From contig CBHWEI010000006.1 of the NCBI GenBank assembly GCA_966112835.1, forward strand, positions 1-36,343: a stretch of DNA of 36,343 nucleotides, read 5' to 3'. Source of the DNA: UBA668 sp966112835. GTDB lineage: Bacteria; Actinomycetota; Acidimicrobiia; Acidimicrobiales; Ilumatobacteraceae. This document shows positions 14,304 through 24,100 of the stretch, piece after piece. The position numbers and the translations under genes were made by a program. Position 1 is the stretch's first letter. Every line of letters begins with the position of its first letter. The notes beneath the pieces are model-generated. The model ran no database searches and was not told the origin of the DNA. It worked only from the letters and a program-made list of their open reading frames with translations.

Positions 14304-16459
14304 CCGCCACCGACGGCCGCCGTGAACTGCGCGAGGCGGCCCGGCGCGCCGTGGGCGTGACGGGCGGCGACACCGGCGAGCCGCGCATCGCGTTGGCCAC
14401 GGTGATTCGCGACTCGAAGGTGGGTTGGTACCCGCTGTTGGCCATCTGCGCGCTGGTGGTGGTCGACGAGTTGTTCGGGTTCACACTCACCATCCTCGGT
14501 CCCGAGATCAGCCGCGCCCTGGGCCTGTCGAAGGGGTCGTTCGCGGCAATCCTGTCGGCGAAGTTGTTGGCGGTGTCCATCGCCACCCTGCCGATGGCCG
14601 CCCTGGTGCAGCGGCGACCGTGGCGGGCGAGCATCGCCATCATCACTGCGTTCGTGTGGACGGCGGCATCGATGCTGGCGGTCATCGTCATCGGCCCGTG
14701 GGGTCTGTTGGTGGTGGTGGTCATCGATGGACTGTCCAGCGGCAGCGTGCGCGTACTGCACCAGCCACTGTTGATGGACTGGTACCCAGCGACCGCGCGC
14801 GTGCGTATCCAGACCGCGTACGCGGCGGCAATCAGCATCGGCAGCATCGCCGCACCGTTGCTCGTGGGTCTGTTGACCACCCGCGCCGGGCTGACGTGGC
14901 GGGGCGTGTTCCTGGTGGTGACCGTCGTGTCGTTGGTGGTGGCGCTGTGGTCGGTGCGGTTGCGCGATCAGGGCGTCGGCCACGCCGAGCGTGAGCGGCT
15001 CGGGGCAGTGCTGGCCGACGAGCAGTCGTCCGAGCACGACATGGTGGTGCCGCCGCTGCGGTTCGCCGAGGTCATCCGGCGACTCCTGGTCATCCCCACT
15101 GTTCGTCGCGCGCTCGTGGCACAGGCGGTGTTCGGTGTGCTCATCGTGCCCTACTCGGCGTTCCTGCTGTTCTTCCTGGACGAGCGGTGGAACTTCGGTG
15201 CGGGCGCCCGCTCGCTGTTCTTCGCAGCCTCGGCGGCTGGTGCAGTGGTGGCGTTGCGCGTGTTCGGCCCAGCCGGCGAACGGCTGTTCCAACGAGACCC
15301 GGCCCGCCTCATTCGCGTGGCCGCCGTGCTGTTGGCCGGCAGCGTCGTTGCCATTGCGGCCGGCGCGCTGGTGCCGTACCTGGTGCCGATGCTGATCTTC
15401 TTCATCGCCTCGTCGGCGTTCGCAGCGGCGCTGGGGCCGTCGCTGGTGGTCACCATGCTGGGCGTCGTGCCGGCCGAGTTCCGTCCGCACCTCGCGGCGC
15501 TGGCCGGCATGTACAGCGCTGCTGTCGGCGGCTTCGCCGGCGCGCTGCTCCTCGGCACGGTCGACCGCCGATTCGGCACCGCGGGTGCACTGGTGGCCAT
15601 CGTCATTCCGGGCCTCGTCGGCGCATGGCTGCTGTACGGATGCTCCCGCACCGTGAACGACGACCTCGACCAGATGCTCGACGACGTGATCGAGGAGACC
15701 GAGTTGGCCCGGCTGCGACGCATCGGCAAGCAGGCGGATGCGCTCTCGTGCCAGGGGCTGGACGTGGGCTACGGCTCGGTGCAGGTGCTGTTCGACGTGA
15801 CCATGCGCGTGAAGGACGGCGAGATGGTCGCGCTGCTGGGCACCAACGGCGCCGGAAAGTCCACGCTGCTGCGCGCCGCCTGCGGGTTGAACCTGCCCAC
15901 CCGAGGATCGGTTCGGCTGTTCGGGCGCGACGTCACCTGGCACGACCCCGAGCGACGACTGGCCCTCGGGCTGGCGCAGATTCCCGGCGGAAGGGCGACA
16001 TTCGGCCCGCTGTCGGTGATCGACAACCTGCGCGCCCACGCTTACGTACTGGGTACCGACCGGCGACTGGTGGAGTCGCGGTTGGACGAAGCGATGGCCG
16101 TGTTCCCGCGGTTGGCGGAACGACGCGACCAGCCGGCGGCGACGCTGTCAGGCGGTGAGCAGCAGATGCTGGCGTTGGCGAAGGCGCTCATCGTGAAGCC
16201 GCGAGTGCTGCTCATCGACGAGTTGTCGTTGGGGTTGGCACCGTCGGTGGTGGCCGAGTTGTTGGGCACGGTGCGCACCATCAATCGGCAGGGCACCGCC
16301 GTGCTGCTGGTCGAGCAGTCCATCAACGTCGCACTGTCGTTGGCCGACCGTGCGTACTTCATGGAGCGCGGCAGAGTTCAGTTCGAAGGTGCCAGCGCCG
16401 ACCTGCTGCAGCGCGATGACTTGTTGCGATCGGTCTTCCTCGGGGAGACGCCGGAATGA
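14300..16459 (+). CDS. MFS transporter fused to a LivF-type ABC ATPase
   Basis: A 719-residue fusion. Residues 35-455 have about 12 membrane helices of major-facilitator type (FGFTLTILGPEISRALGLSK, PLLMDWYPATARVRIQTAYA). An acidic linker (DDLDQMLDDVIEETELARL) precedes a complete ABC ATPase from about 483: Walker A GTNGAGKST with Lys520, signature LSGGEQQ at 616-622, Walker B with Asp640 and Glu641, and VEQS in place of the H-loop histidine, as LivF proteins have VEQN. The frame is continuous, so this is not a sequencing merge visible here. It supplies the second ATPase for the LivH-LivM-LivG protein encoded next, with which it overlaps by ATGA. Whether the MFS half is an active porter or a membrane anchor is unknown. 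Confidence 0.9.
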   Translation: MTATDGRRELREAARRAVGVTGGDTGEPRIALATVIRDSKVGWYPLLAICALVVVDELFGFTLTILGPEISRALGLSKGSFAAILSAKLLAVSIATLPMAALVQRRPWRASIAIITAFVWTAASMLAVIVIGPWGLLVVVVIDGLSSGSVRVLHQPLLMDWYPATARVRIQTAYAAAISIGSIAAPLLVGLLTTRAGLTWRGVFLVVTVVSLVVALWSVRLRDQGVGHAERERLGAVLADEQSSEHDMVVPPLRFAEVIRRLLVIPTVRRALVAQAVFGVLIVPYSAFLLFFLDERWNFGAGARSLFFAASAAGAVVALRVFGPAGERLFQRDPARLIRVAAVLLAGSVVAIAAGALVPYLVPMLIFFIASSAFAAALGPSLVVTMLGVVPAEFRPHLAALAGMYSAAVGGFAGALLLGTVDRRFGTAGALVAIVIPGLVGAWLLYGCSRTVNDDLDQMLDDVIEETELARLRRIGKQADALSCQGLDVGYGSVQVLFDVTMRVKDGEMVALLGTNGAGKSTLLRAACGLNLPTRGSVRLFGRDVTWHDPERRLALGLAQIPGGRATFGPLSVIDNLRAHAYVLGTDRRLVESRLDEAMAVFPRLAERRDQPAATLSGGEQQMLALAKALIVKPRVLLIDELSLGLAPSVVAELLGTVRTINRQGTAVLLVEQSINVALSLADRAYFMERGRVQFEGASADLLQRDDLLRSVFLGETPE

Positions 16460-19221
16460 TCGGTCTCGCACTGCACGGGCCGGTCATCGTGCTCGGAGCG
16501 CTCACCGGCATCCTCTACGGCCTCCTCGCGGTCGGACTGGTGCTCGTGTACCGGTCGAACCGGGTGGTGAACTTCGCGCACGGCGAGATGGGCGCGTTCG
16601 GCGCGTCGCTGTTCTCGCTGCTGGTGGTTCGGTGGGGCATGCCGTACTGGCTGATGCTGCCCGTGGCGTTGGTCGCGGCGGGGATCATCGGCAGTGCGTC
16701 AGAGGTCGTGGCCATCCGTCGGCTGCGCTCGGCGCCGCCCTTGATGAGCGTGGTCGCCACCCTGGGTATTGGTCAGTTGCTCTTGTCGCTGTCGTCCGCC
16801 ATCAACCCGTCGGCCACGTCGGGCATCGGCTATCCCTCGCCGCCGTGGATGCCCACGTTCTCCATCGGTCAACTGCGCATCACCCCGGCGTACAGCGCGA
16901 TGCTCATTCTCGGGCCGATCGTGGTTCTCGCGCTCAGCTGGTTCCTACGCCGTAGCCGGTGGGGACGGGCGTTGCGAGCTGCCGCGGCGAATCCCGAGTC
17001 GGCACGACTGGACGGCATTCCTGCGGCTCGCATGTCCTCGCTGGCGTGGTTCATGGCCGCGGCACTGTCGGCGCTGACGGCAATCCTGGTGTCGCCCACC
17101 CGAGGGTTCGCCGCCGCATCAGCGTTCGGTCCCTCGCTGTTGATGCGGGCGTTGGCTGCGGCCGTGTTGGCGCGCATGGACAAGCTGTCGATCGCGTTCG
17201 CAGCTGGGATCGGCATCGGCATCGTCGAGCAGGTCGTCATCGACAACACCGCCACTCAGGGCGTCGTGGAGTTGGTGCTGTTCGTCGTGGTCGTCGTCGG
17301 CATGTTGCTGCAACGACCGCTCGGCGGCCGCATGGTCGAACGGGTGTCGTGGGCGAACGTGCAGCCGTGGCGGCCTCTGCCGTCGGAGCTGCGGGCCATC
17401 TGGCCCGTGCGCAACCTGGGTCGCATCGTCGGTGTGCTCGCGGTGGCCGGCACGGCGGTGCTCATTGCGGTCGTCACCAACGCCACCGCGTACAGCATCA
17501 CCGCCATCATGTCGCTGGCCATCGTCGGCCTGGGTGCCACGGTGGTGTCGGGCATGTTGGGCGAGCTGTCGTTGGGTCTGGTGGCATTCGGTGCCCTGGG
17601 CAGCGTCGCGTCGGTGGCCGTGGCCACGAACACGGGCAACTTCGCGTTTGCATTCATCGCGGCAGCGGTCACGTCGGGTGGGCTGTCGGTGTTGACCGGC
17701 ATTCCCGCGCTGCGGGCCCGTGGGTTGCTGCTGACGGTGACGACGCTGTCGTTCGCCGTGGCCACCAGCGTCTGGGCGTTGGGTCAGTCGTGGGCGTTCG
17801 GCTCCGGGAAGGACCCCGGCCGGCCCATCGTCGGTTCGTTCGCGTTCGACACTGGCCGTCGCTATGCCTGGCTGACGTTGGCGTTCCTGGGTGCAGCGTT
17901 GTTGGTGGCGGGCAACGTCCGCCGCGGCACGTTGGGTCGGCGGCTCATCGCCGTGCGCGACAACGACCTGGGCGTGCAGGCGTTCGGTGTGTCGGCGGTG
18001 CGCGCGAAGCTGGCCGGCCTGTTCCTGGGTGGTGCGTTCGCGGGCATCGGCACGGCCATCTACACGCACTCGCTGTCGAACGCCTCGCCCGAATCGTTCC
18101 CGGTGAAGGGCAACATCGACATCGTGGCCATGACCATCATCGGCGGCATCGGGCTGGTGGCCGGCCCTGTGCTGGGCGCTCTGTACATCGTCGGACTGCC
18201 GAAGTTCCTGCCGCTCGACTCTGCTGCGCTGGCCGCGTCGGCCGTCGGTTGGCTGTTGCTCATCATGTACGTGCCGGGCGGCCTGGCCACTTTCCTGGCC
18301 CCGCTGCGTCGCCGATTCCTGCGGGTGGTCGCCACACGGCAAGGGTTCGACACCTCGACGCTCGAGGCCGGCGCGCCGCAGCGCGCCACCACCATGGGCG
18401 GGTTCACCGCGCCTGCGGGTGCTGCGCCTGTGCCGGGCGACCTGCTGGTGGCCCGCGGGCTCGAGAAGCGGTACGGCGGGTTGCAGGCAGTGGGTGGTGT
18501 GGACCTGACGGTGGCGGCGGGCAGCATCGTCGGTCTCATCGGCCCGAATGGCGCGGGCAAGACGACGTTCTTCGAACTGCTGGCCGGGTTCACCGCGCCC
18601 GACGAGGGCACCGTGCACTTCGACGGGCACGACATCACCGGTGCGTCGCCGGCGAAGCGGGCGCGCATGGGCTTGGTGCGTGGCTTCCAGGACGCCGGGC
18701 TGTTCCCGTCGCTGACGGTGCAGGAGACCATCGAGCTCGCGCTCGAGCAGCGGCACCCGTCGAACGGTGTGCTCGCGCTGGTGGGGGTCGATCGGCGGCA
18801 GGGCGCGCGTCGCCATGCGGCCGACGAACTGGTCGCCGCGTTTGGTCTGTCAGCGTGGCGCGACATCCCCATCGCCGAGTTGTCCACCGGCACGCGTCGC
18901 ATCTGCGAACTGGCGAGTCTCGTGGCGTTGGAGCCGCGCCTGTTGTTGCTGGACGAGCCGTCCAGCGGTTTGGCCCAGCGCGAGGTGGAGGCACTGGGCC
19001 GTGTGCTGCGCGACCTGCGTGACGTGTCGGGGTTGACCATCGTGGTCATCGAGCACGACATCCCGCTGGTGATGTCGGTGGCCGACACCGTGGTGGCGAT
19101 GGCGTCGGGTGTGGTGCTGCGGTCGGGCACGCCCGACGAGGTGCGCAACGACCCCGAGGTCATCGCCAACTATCTGGGTGCCGACGATGTCGCGGTGGCC
19201 CGTTCGGAGGAGACGAGATGA
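16456..19221 (+). CDS. LivH-LivM-LivG fused ABC permease/ATPase
   Basis: A 921-residue protein uniting three subunits of a branched-chain-amino-acid-type importer. Residues 1-300 are LivH (NRVVNFAHGEMGAFGASLFS), about 316-620 LivM (SGMLGELSLGLVAFGALGS), and from 663 a LivG ATPase after a linker. Walker A is GPNGAGKTT with Lys702, Walker B has Asp833 and Glu834, and the switch histidine is His867. The signature motif is LSTGTRR (809-815) instead of LSGGQ, so one of the two composite ATP sites may be weak. The start overlaps the MFS-LivF stop and the end overlaps the S9 peptidase start, both as ATGA. Confidence 0.92.
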   Translation: MIGLALHGPVIVLGALTGILYGLLAVGLVLVYRSNRVVNFAHGEMGAFGASLFSLLVVRWGMPYWLMLPVALVAAGIIGSASEVVAIRRLRSAPPLMSVVATLGIGQLLLSLSSAINPSATSGIGYPSPPWMPTFSIGQLRITPAYSAMLILGPIVVLALSWFLRRSRWGRALRAAAANPESARLDGIPAARMSSLAWFMAAALSALTAILVSPTRGFAAASAFGPSLLMRALAAAVLARMDKLSIAFAAGIGIGIVEQVVIDNTATQGVVELVLFVVVVVGMLLQRPLGGRMVERVSWANVQPWRPLPSELRAIWPVRNLGRIVGVLAVAGTAVLIAVVTNATAYSITAIMSLAIVGLGATVVSGMLGELSLGLVAFGALGSVASVAVATNTGNFAFAFIAAAVTSGGLSVLTGIPALRARGLLLTVTTLSFAVATSVWALGQSWAFGSGKDPGRPIVGSFAFDTGRRYAWLTLAFLGAALLVAGNVRRGTLGRRLIAVRDNDLGVQAFGVSAVRAKLAGLFLGGAFAGIGTAIYTHSLSNASPESFPVKGNIDIVAMTIIGGIGLVAGPVLGALYIVGLPKFLPLDSAALAASAVGWLLLIMYVPGGLATFLAPLRRRFLRVVATRQGFDTSTLEAGAPQRATTMGGFTAPAGAAPVPGDLLVARGLEKRYGGLQAVGGVDLTVAAGSIVGLIGPNGAGKTTFFELLAGFTAPDEGTVHFDGHDITGASPAKRARMGLVRGFQDAGLFPSLTVQETIELALEQRHPSNGVLALVGVDRRQGARRHAADELVAAFGLSAWRDIPIAELSTGTRRICELASLVALEPRLLLLDEPSSGLAQREVEALGRVLRDLRDVSGLTIVVIEHDIPLVMSVADTVVAMASGVVLRSGTPDEVRNDPEVIANYLGADDVAVARSEETR

Positions 19222-21164
19222 TCGACGCGGTCCGACCCGATGTGCGTGGCACCGAGTTGTGGGCGCGCGTCGAGCGCCACTTCCACGAGTTGCACGGCCC
19301 CGGGTTCGGGCGGCCCACCGAGCCGGTCGACCCGGCCATCGACGCGACGGGTTCCATGCTGGCGTGCACCGTGACGGTGCGGCACGACCTGCAGTCCACC
19401 GGCCGGCAGCACGTGCTGGTGGTGGGCGCCGACGGCGAGCGGTTGGTGTCACATCCCGATGGCTCGGTGCGCATGCCGCGGTTTGCGCCGGTGGGCGAAC
19501 GCCTGGCCGTGGTGGTCGGCGTGGCCCGGCACCTGCCACAGCCGGCGTTGGTCGAGGGTGACGTGTTGACGTCGTTGCCGCCGTTGCCGGGGTCGACCGA
19601 GCAGGTCGTGTGGTCGCCCGACGGTGCTTCGCTGCTGGCGTTGGTGGCCGACCCCGGAGCCGATGCCGCGGGCGCGCAGGGTTCGGGTCGCACCGGTCGT
19701 GGGGATGCGCCCGAGTGGTTGCCGGTGGTGATGGCCGAGACGCCGGTGGGTGGTTGGCGGCGCGTGTGGCGTTGGCGTGTGGGCGACGAGCAGTGGCAGC
19801 GGGTGTCGCCCGACGGGCTGACGTGTTGGGAGGCCGTGTGGGCCGGGCACGATGCCGTGGTGGCCGTGGTGTCCGATCGTCCCGACGAGGCGGCGTGGTT
19901 CAGCGCGCGGTTGGTGGAGTTGTCGCTCGACGGTTCGGCGCCGGTCACGTTGGGCGATGGCGGCGACGGGTGCATCGGCCTGCCCGCGGCCAGCGCCGAG
20001 GGCCGGTTCATCGCCTCGGTGTCGGCGACGTGCAGCGACCGCACGGTGGTGGCCGGCGACGTCACGCTGCTCGACCGTCGGCTGGGTACCAGCCGTGTCC
20101 TCGACCTGCAGGGTGTCGACGTCACGTGGCAGGCGTTCCGTCCCAGCGGCGAGTTGGTGGTCGCCGGACAGCGCGGCCTGTCGACGGTGGTGGCCACGGT
20201 CGACCCGGTCACGGGTGCCGTCGTCGAGCGGTGGTCGTCCACCGAGTCGACGTGCGGGCAGCGCTACCCCGAGCTGGCGGTGTCGGCTGGTGGCATCGCG
20301 ATGGTGGTCGAGGGGTACCGGCAACCGCCCGAGTTGGCAGTGCTGGAGGGTGGTGGACCGCGAACGGTGACGTCGATGCGGCACTCAGGTCACGACGCGG
20401 TGCTGGCCGACGCGGGCGAGGTGCGCACGGTGTCATGGGAGTCGGTCGACGGCACGCAGATCGACGGATTGGTGGTCGTGCCCGCCGGTCAGGGTCCGCA
20501 CCCGACCATCACGTACGTGCACGGCGGGCCGGTGTGGGCGTGGCGCAGCCGGTGGTCCATGGGCTACGCGTACACGTTGCTCTTCGCCCGGTTGGGGTTC
20601 GCCGTGTTCCACCCCAACCCACGCGGCAGCAGTGGTCGGGGCGAGGCGTTCCGCGCCGCCGTGTTGGGCGACCTGGGCGGTGCCGAGGTGGACGACATCG
20701 TCACCGGCAACGACGCGCTCGTCGCAGCCGGCATCGCCGATGCGGATCGGCTTGGCGTCTTCGGCGGCAGCCACGGCGGGTTCATGGCGGCGTGGATCAT
20801 CGCCACCACCGACCGGTTCCGTGCGTCGGTGCCGTACTGCCCGGTGACCGAGTGGTCGTTCATGCGCTGGACCACGAACGACATGGCGGCGCAGGATCAC
20901 CTGCTGTCGGGCACGCCCGGTCGCGACTCGTTGGGTGCGGTCGACCGCATCACAACGCCCACGCTGGTCATCACCGGTAGCCGCGACCTCATCACCCCGG
21001 CCAGCCAGGGCCTCGCGTTCCATCGTGCCCTGGCCGAACGTGGTGTCGAAACCGGCTACGTGGAGTACCCGCTGGAAGGCCACGGCGTCCGCACCTTCCC
21101 CGCACAGATCGACTTCACCGCAAGAGTGCTGGGGTGGTTCGAGCACCACCTCGCGCCTGGTTGA
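19218..21164 (+). CDS. S9-family prolyl oligopeptidase/acylaminoacyl peptidase
   Basis: A 648-residue serine peptidase with an N-terminal beta-propeller (about 50-410) and a C-terminal alpha/beta hydrolase. The catalytic triad is Ser518 in GGSHGGFM, Asp590 in GSRDLITP and His622 in EGHGV; the oxyanion region VHGGP is near 435. The propeller restricts the enzyme to short peptides, and relatives remove N-acylated residues or cut after proline. There is no signal peptide, so it acts in the cytoplasm on imported peptides. It ends the rightward series, overlapping the transporter by ATGA and converging 17 bp later with the giant genes. Confidence 0.92.
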   Translation: MIDAVRPDVRGTELWARVERHFHELHGPGFGRPTEPVDPAIDATGSMLACTVTVRHDLQSTGRQHVLVVGADGERLVSHPDGSVRMPRFAPVGERLAVVVGVARHLPQPALVEGDVLTSLPPLPGSTEQVVWSPDGASLLALVADPGADAAGAQGSGRTGRGDAPEWLPVVMAETPVGGWRRVWRWRVGDEQWQRVSPDGLTCWEAVWAGHDAVVAVVSDRPDEAAWFSARLVELSLDGSAPVTLGDGGDGCIGLPAASAEGRFIASVSATCSDRTVVAGDVTLLDRRLGTSRVLDLQGVDVTWQAFRPSGELVVAGQRGLSTVVATVDPVTGAVVERWSSTESTCGQRYPELAVSAGGIAMVVEGYRQPPELAVLEGGGPRTVTSMRHSGHDAVLADAGEVRTVSWESVDGTQIDGLVVVPAGQGPHPTITYVHGGPVWAWRSRWSMGYAYTLLFARLGFAVFHPNPRGSSGRGEAFRAAVLGDLGGAEVDDIVTGNDALVAAGIADADRLGVFGGSHGGFMAAWIIATTDRFRASVPYCPVTEWSFMRWTTNDMAAQDHLLSGTPGRDSLGAVDRITTPTLVITGSRDLITPASQGLAFHRALAERGVETGYVEYPLEGHGVRTFPAQIDFTARVLGWFEHHLAPG

Positions 21165-21181
21165 GGCAGGCTGAGCCGAGC

Positions 21182-24100
21182 TCAGACGTCGCCTGCCACG
21201 GTGACCTGTGCGCCGTCGGGCGCGACGATCGAGATGGTGACGTGCACGGACCCGGTGAGTGGCACCCAGATGGAGTAGTTGCCCTGCCGGCCTCGGCCCC
21301 TGCGGCGTCGATGCGCGACCTGGATGGTCCCGCCGGGAACGACCGGGCCGGCGATGGACGGGATATCGGGCAACGCGATGGTCAGGCTGAGTGGGCGTGG
21401 TCGGGGGAATCGCGGGAAGCCTGGGAAGCCGCGGAACGCCGGGAGGCTGCCGAACTGCGGGAAGCGGAACGAGCTGTACGCCGTCACCTCCATCACGTAC
21501 GGCGGCTCGGCGTCGATGGTCGCGTCGCAGAACAGGTCCACACTGACGCCGCGACCGATCACGCGGAACATGTCGATGATCCGCAGGTCCACGACGACCG
21601 GCGGTGGCGGCACCCAGCCGGGCACGGTGATGGTTCGTTCGGTGCTGCGGCCGAGCGGGTCGATGAGCCGCAGCGTGACCGTCACCGGGTCGGCGGCGAC
21701 CGGACGGGTGAACCACACACCCAGCGGGCTTCGACCACCGGCGCGTGCGCCGCGCTCGCCCACCACCGCGGTGGACGCGGCTCCCGGTGCCGTCGTGAGC
21801 GCGGTCTCGGCCAGCGCCTCGAGCGGCGTCGCCGTCAACACTTGTTCGTCGGCACCGACGACGGCGATCAGCCGGTGGGCACCCAGCGGGCCGGTGCGCC
21901 AGGGCGCCGAGGTGGAGGTGCGGATGAGCACGCCGCGGTGGTCGTTGCCCCAGATGTCGGACGTGAGCACGTCCAGGTCGGGAGGCACGGTGGGCGGAAC
22001 CAGCACCGACGCCACCTCCGACGATGCCGACGGCAGGCCGAGCACACCTTCCACCGACACGCGGTCGACCGGCACGGCCACCACTCGAACGAGCCATGCG
22101 TCCCAGTGCGGCGGGAACGATCCGGTCCACGTGGCCGTGTGAATGGGATGTCCGGTGGCTGGGTCGATGGCTCGACCGCCCGCGCCGGGCGCGTCGACGG
22201 CCACGGTCATCACGGGCGGACCCATCGTGTCGACGGAGCGGGCCGCCGACTCGGACCGGGTGCGGTACACGGCGAAGCCGGTCACGGGCACCTTGCTGGC
22301 ACTGGACATCGTCAGCGTCACCGAACCGTCGGAGGCGACCGTCGACCGCACCAACGGAGGCGCGGGCCGGCGAAGTCGTGGCGCGATGACCGCCTGGAGA
22401 TGTTCGTGCGGCAGCCCGGGACCTTGCGGCCACGGCGAGTCGACGCCGGTGGACGTGACGGTGGTGACCATGAACAGGTGGATGTCGTTCGAGCCCTTGG
22501 GCAGCGCGTGGTCCAGTACACGTTCGGTGCCCGCCACCTCGGCCACCCGACGAAACAGGTTGCGTCGCGCGGTGGGGTCGAGTGCGTCGTACGCGGCCCA
22601 CAGCGCAGCCAGGCGCACGCCGGGCGAGTCGCTCTCTGGTGCACGCGCGCTGAGCCCGGCGTGTTGCCGCAACGCCGACTCGGACACCTCCCACACCACG
22701 TTGGTGCGCACGTCGGCACCCGCCGGCAGCGTCCACTTCACCCGCACGTGCGAACGGCCCTCGGCGTCGTTGGTGCTGCCCAGCGGCACGCCGGGCGGTA
22801 GCGGTTGAGGTTGCGGCACCACGGGCATCGGGCTGGCGGCGATGGCCACGGCAGGGTGCGAGCCACCAGGCACGTAGATGGTCGGGCTCGCCCCCACGGC
22901 GAGCGCCCGGCGAACCCACACCTGCACACCCCAGCGGTTCGCCGCGCCGAAGTCCAACGTGGGCACGGCCGCGGTGATGGCGTATCGCCGGCCCGCGTCG
23001 CCCTGCAAGGGCCCAGGCGTTTCTGCGCCGTCGCCTGCCGCGTTCAGCGGGATCACCGAGCAGCCGATGCCGATCGGTTGGTCACCCAGAAACCCGATGC
23101 TGACGTCTCGCCGGAAACCCCCGGCGGGGTTGGGGCCGGAAGGATCGAGCCCTGCGGGCGGTACCGGATCGCCGGGTCGGATGGGGAAGAACATGGCCAC
23201 CAGTTCCACGTCCGTGGGCGTGCGTTCCACCCACTCCACCGCCACCTCCGCGCGCAGGGTGCTGGGGCACGCGGGACCGCCCGCGTACGACGTGTCGAGG
23301 TGCAGCGAGACCAGACGGGGCGGCTGCGGCGCCGGTTCGTCACCGTCGTACGCGACGTCGTTCCATTCGGACCACACGCCGAACACGTCGCTGACCGCGA
23401 CGGCGTAGCCCACGTGTCGGCCGCCGCTGCCGATGGGGATCTCGACGCCCCCGTCCGCCACGGTGGCTCGGTCGAACCCGGGCTCGCCCTTCTTGCCGTC
23501 GGCGGTGATGGTCAGCGGTCGCCACCCGCCTGCATCACGGGGCGGCAGCAGGCATTCGGCGTCGCTACCGGCGACCGACGGGTAGCGAGCCAACGCGCTC
23601 TGGGTGAGTCGGGCGAGCGCGGCCGTCACCGGAAGGCGATCCCACGACACGTAGATCGACTCACGCCACGGCTGATTCGCCGTGACCGGCGCGACCATGC
23701 CTCCCTGCGTCGCGGTCAGTCCCGTGGGCGTGGGTACCTGACCGTGGGGAAGCGGGCGCGGGCAGTACGCGGCCATTTCCACTGCGCCCTCTCTCAGGGC
23801 AGGTACCGACGAGTACTTCGCAGTGATGAGGAAGTCGGTGTTGCCCACACCGATCTGGCCGTCCGCGATCTTCTCGATTGCGTACGTGCTGCCGAAGCCG
23901 GTGGCGAGGTTCAGGAACGGGTCGCTCATCGCGGGCAGCATCAGCAGCGACCACGGCCGGCTGTCCAGTGACGTGGCCAGCGACGACCGCTTCGTGCCCT
24001 GCCGCGGTCCGTCGACGGCACGTTTGCGTTGCAGGTCGAACTGGTGCGCCTCGTCGGCGCCGCCGTCGTACAGCGGCAGGATCTCGTCCAGCAGGTCCTT

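Noticed and set aside
14300..16459. Assembly artefact joining two genes
   Set aside because: The frame is continuous with an acidic linker and both flanking junctions are standard ATGA overlaps; this cannot be fully excluded without reads.
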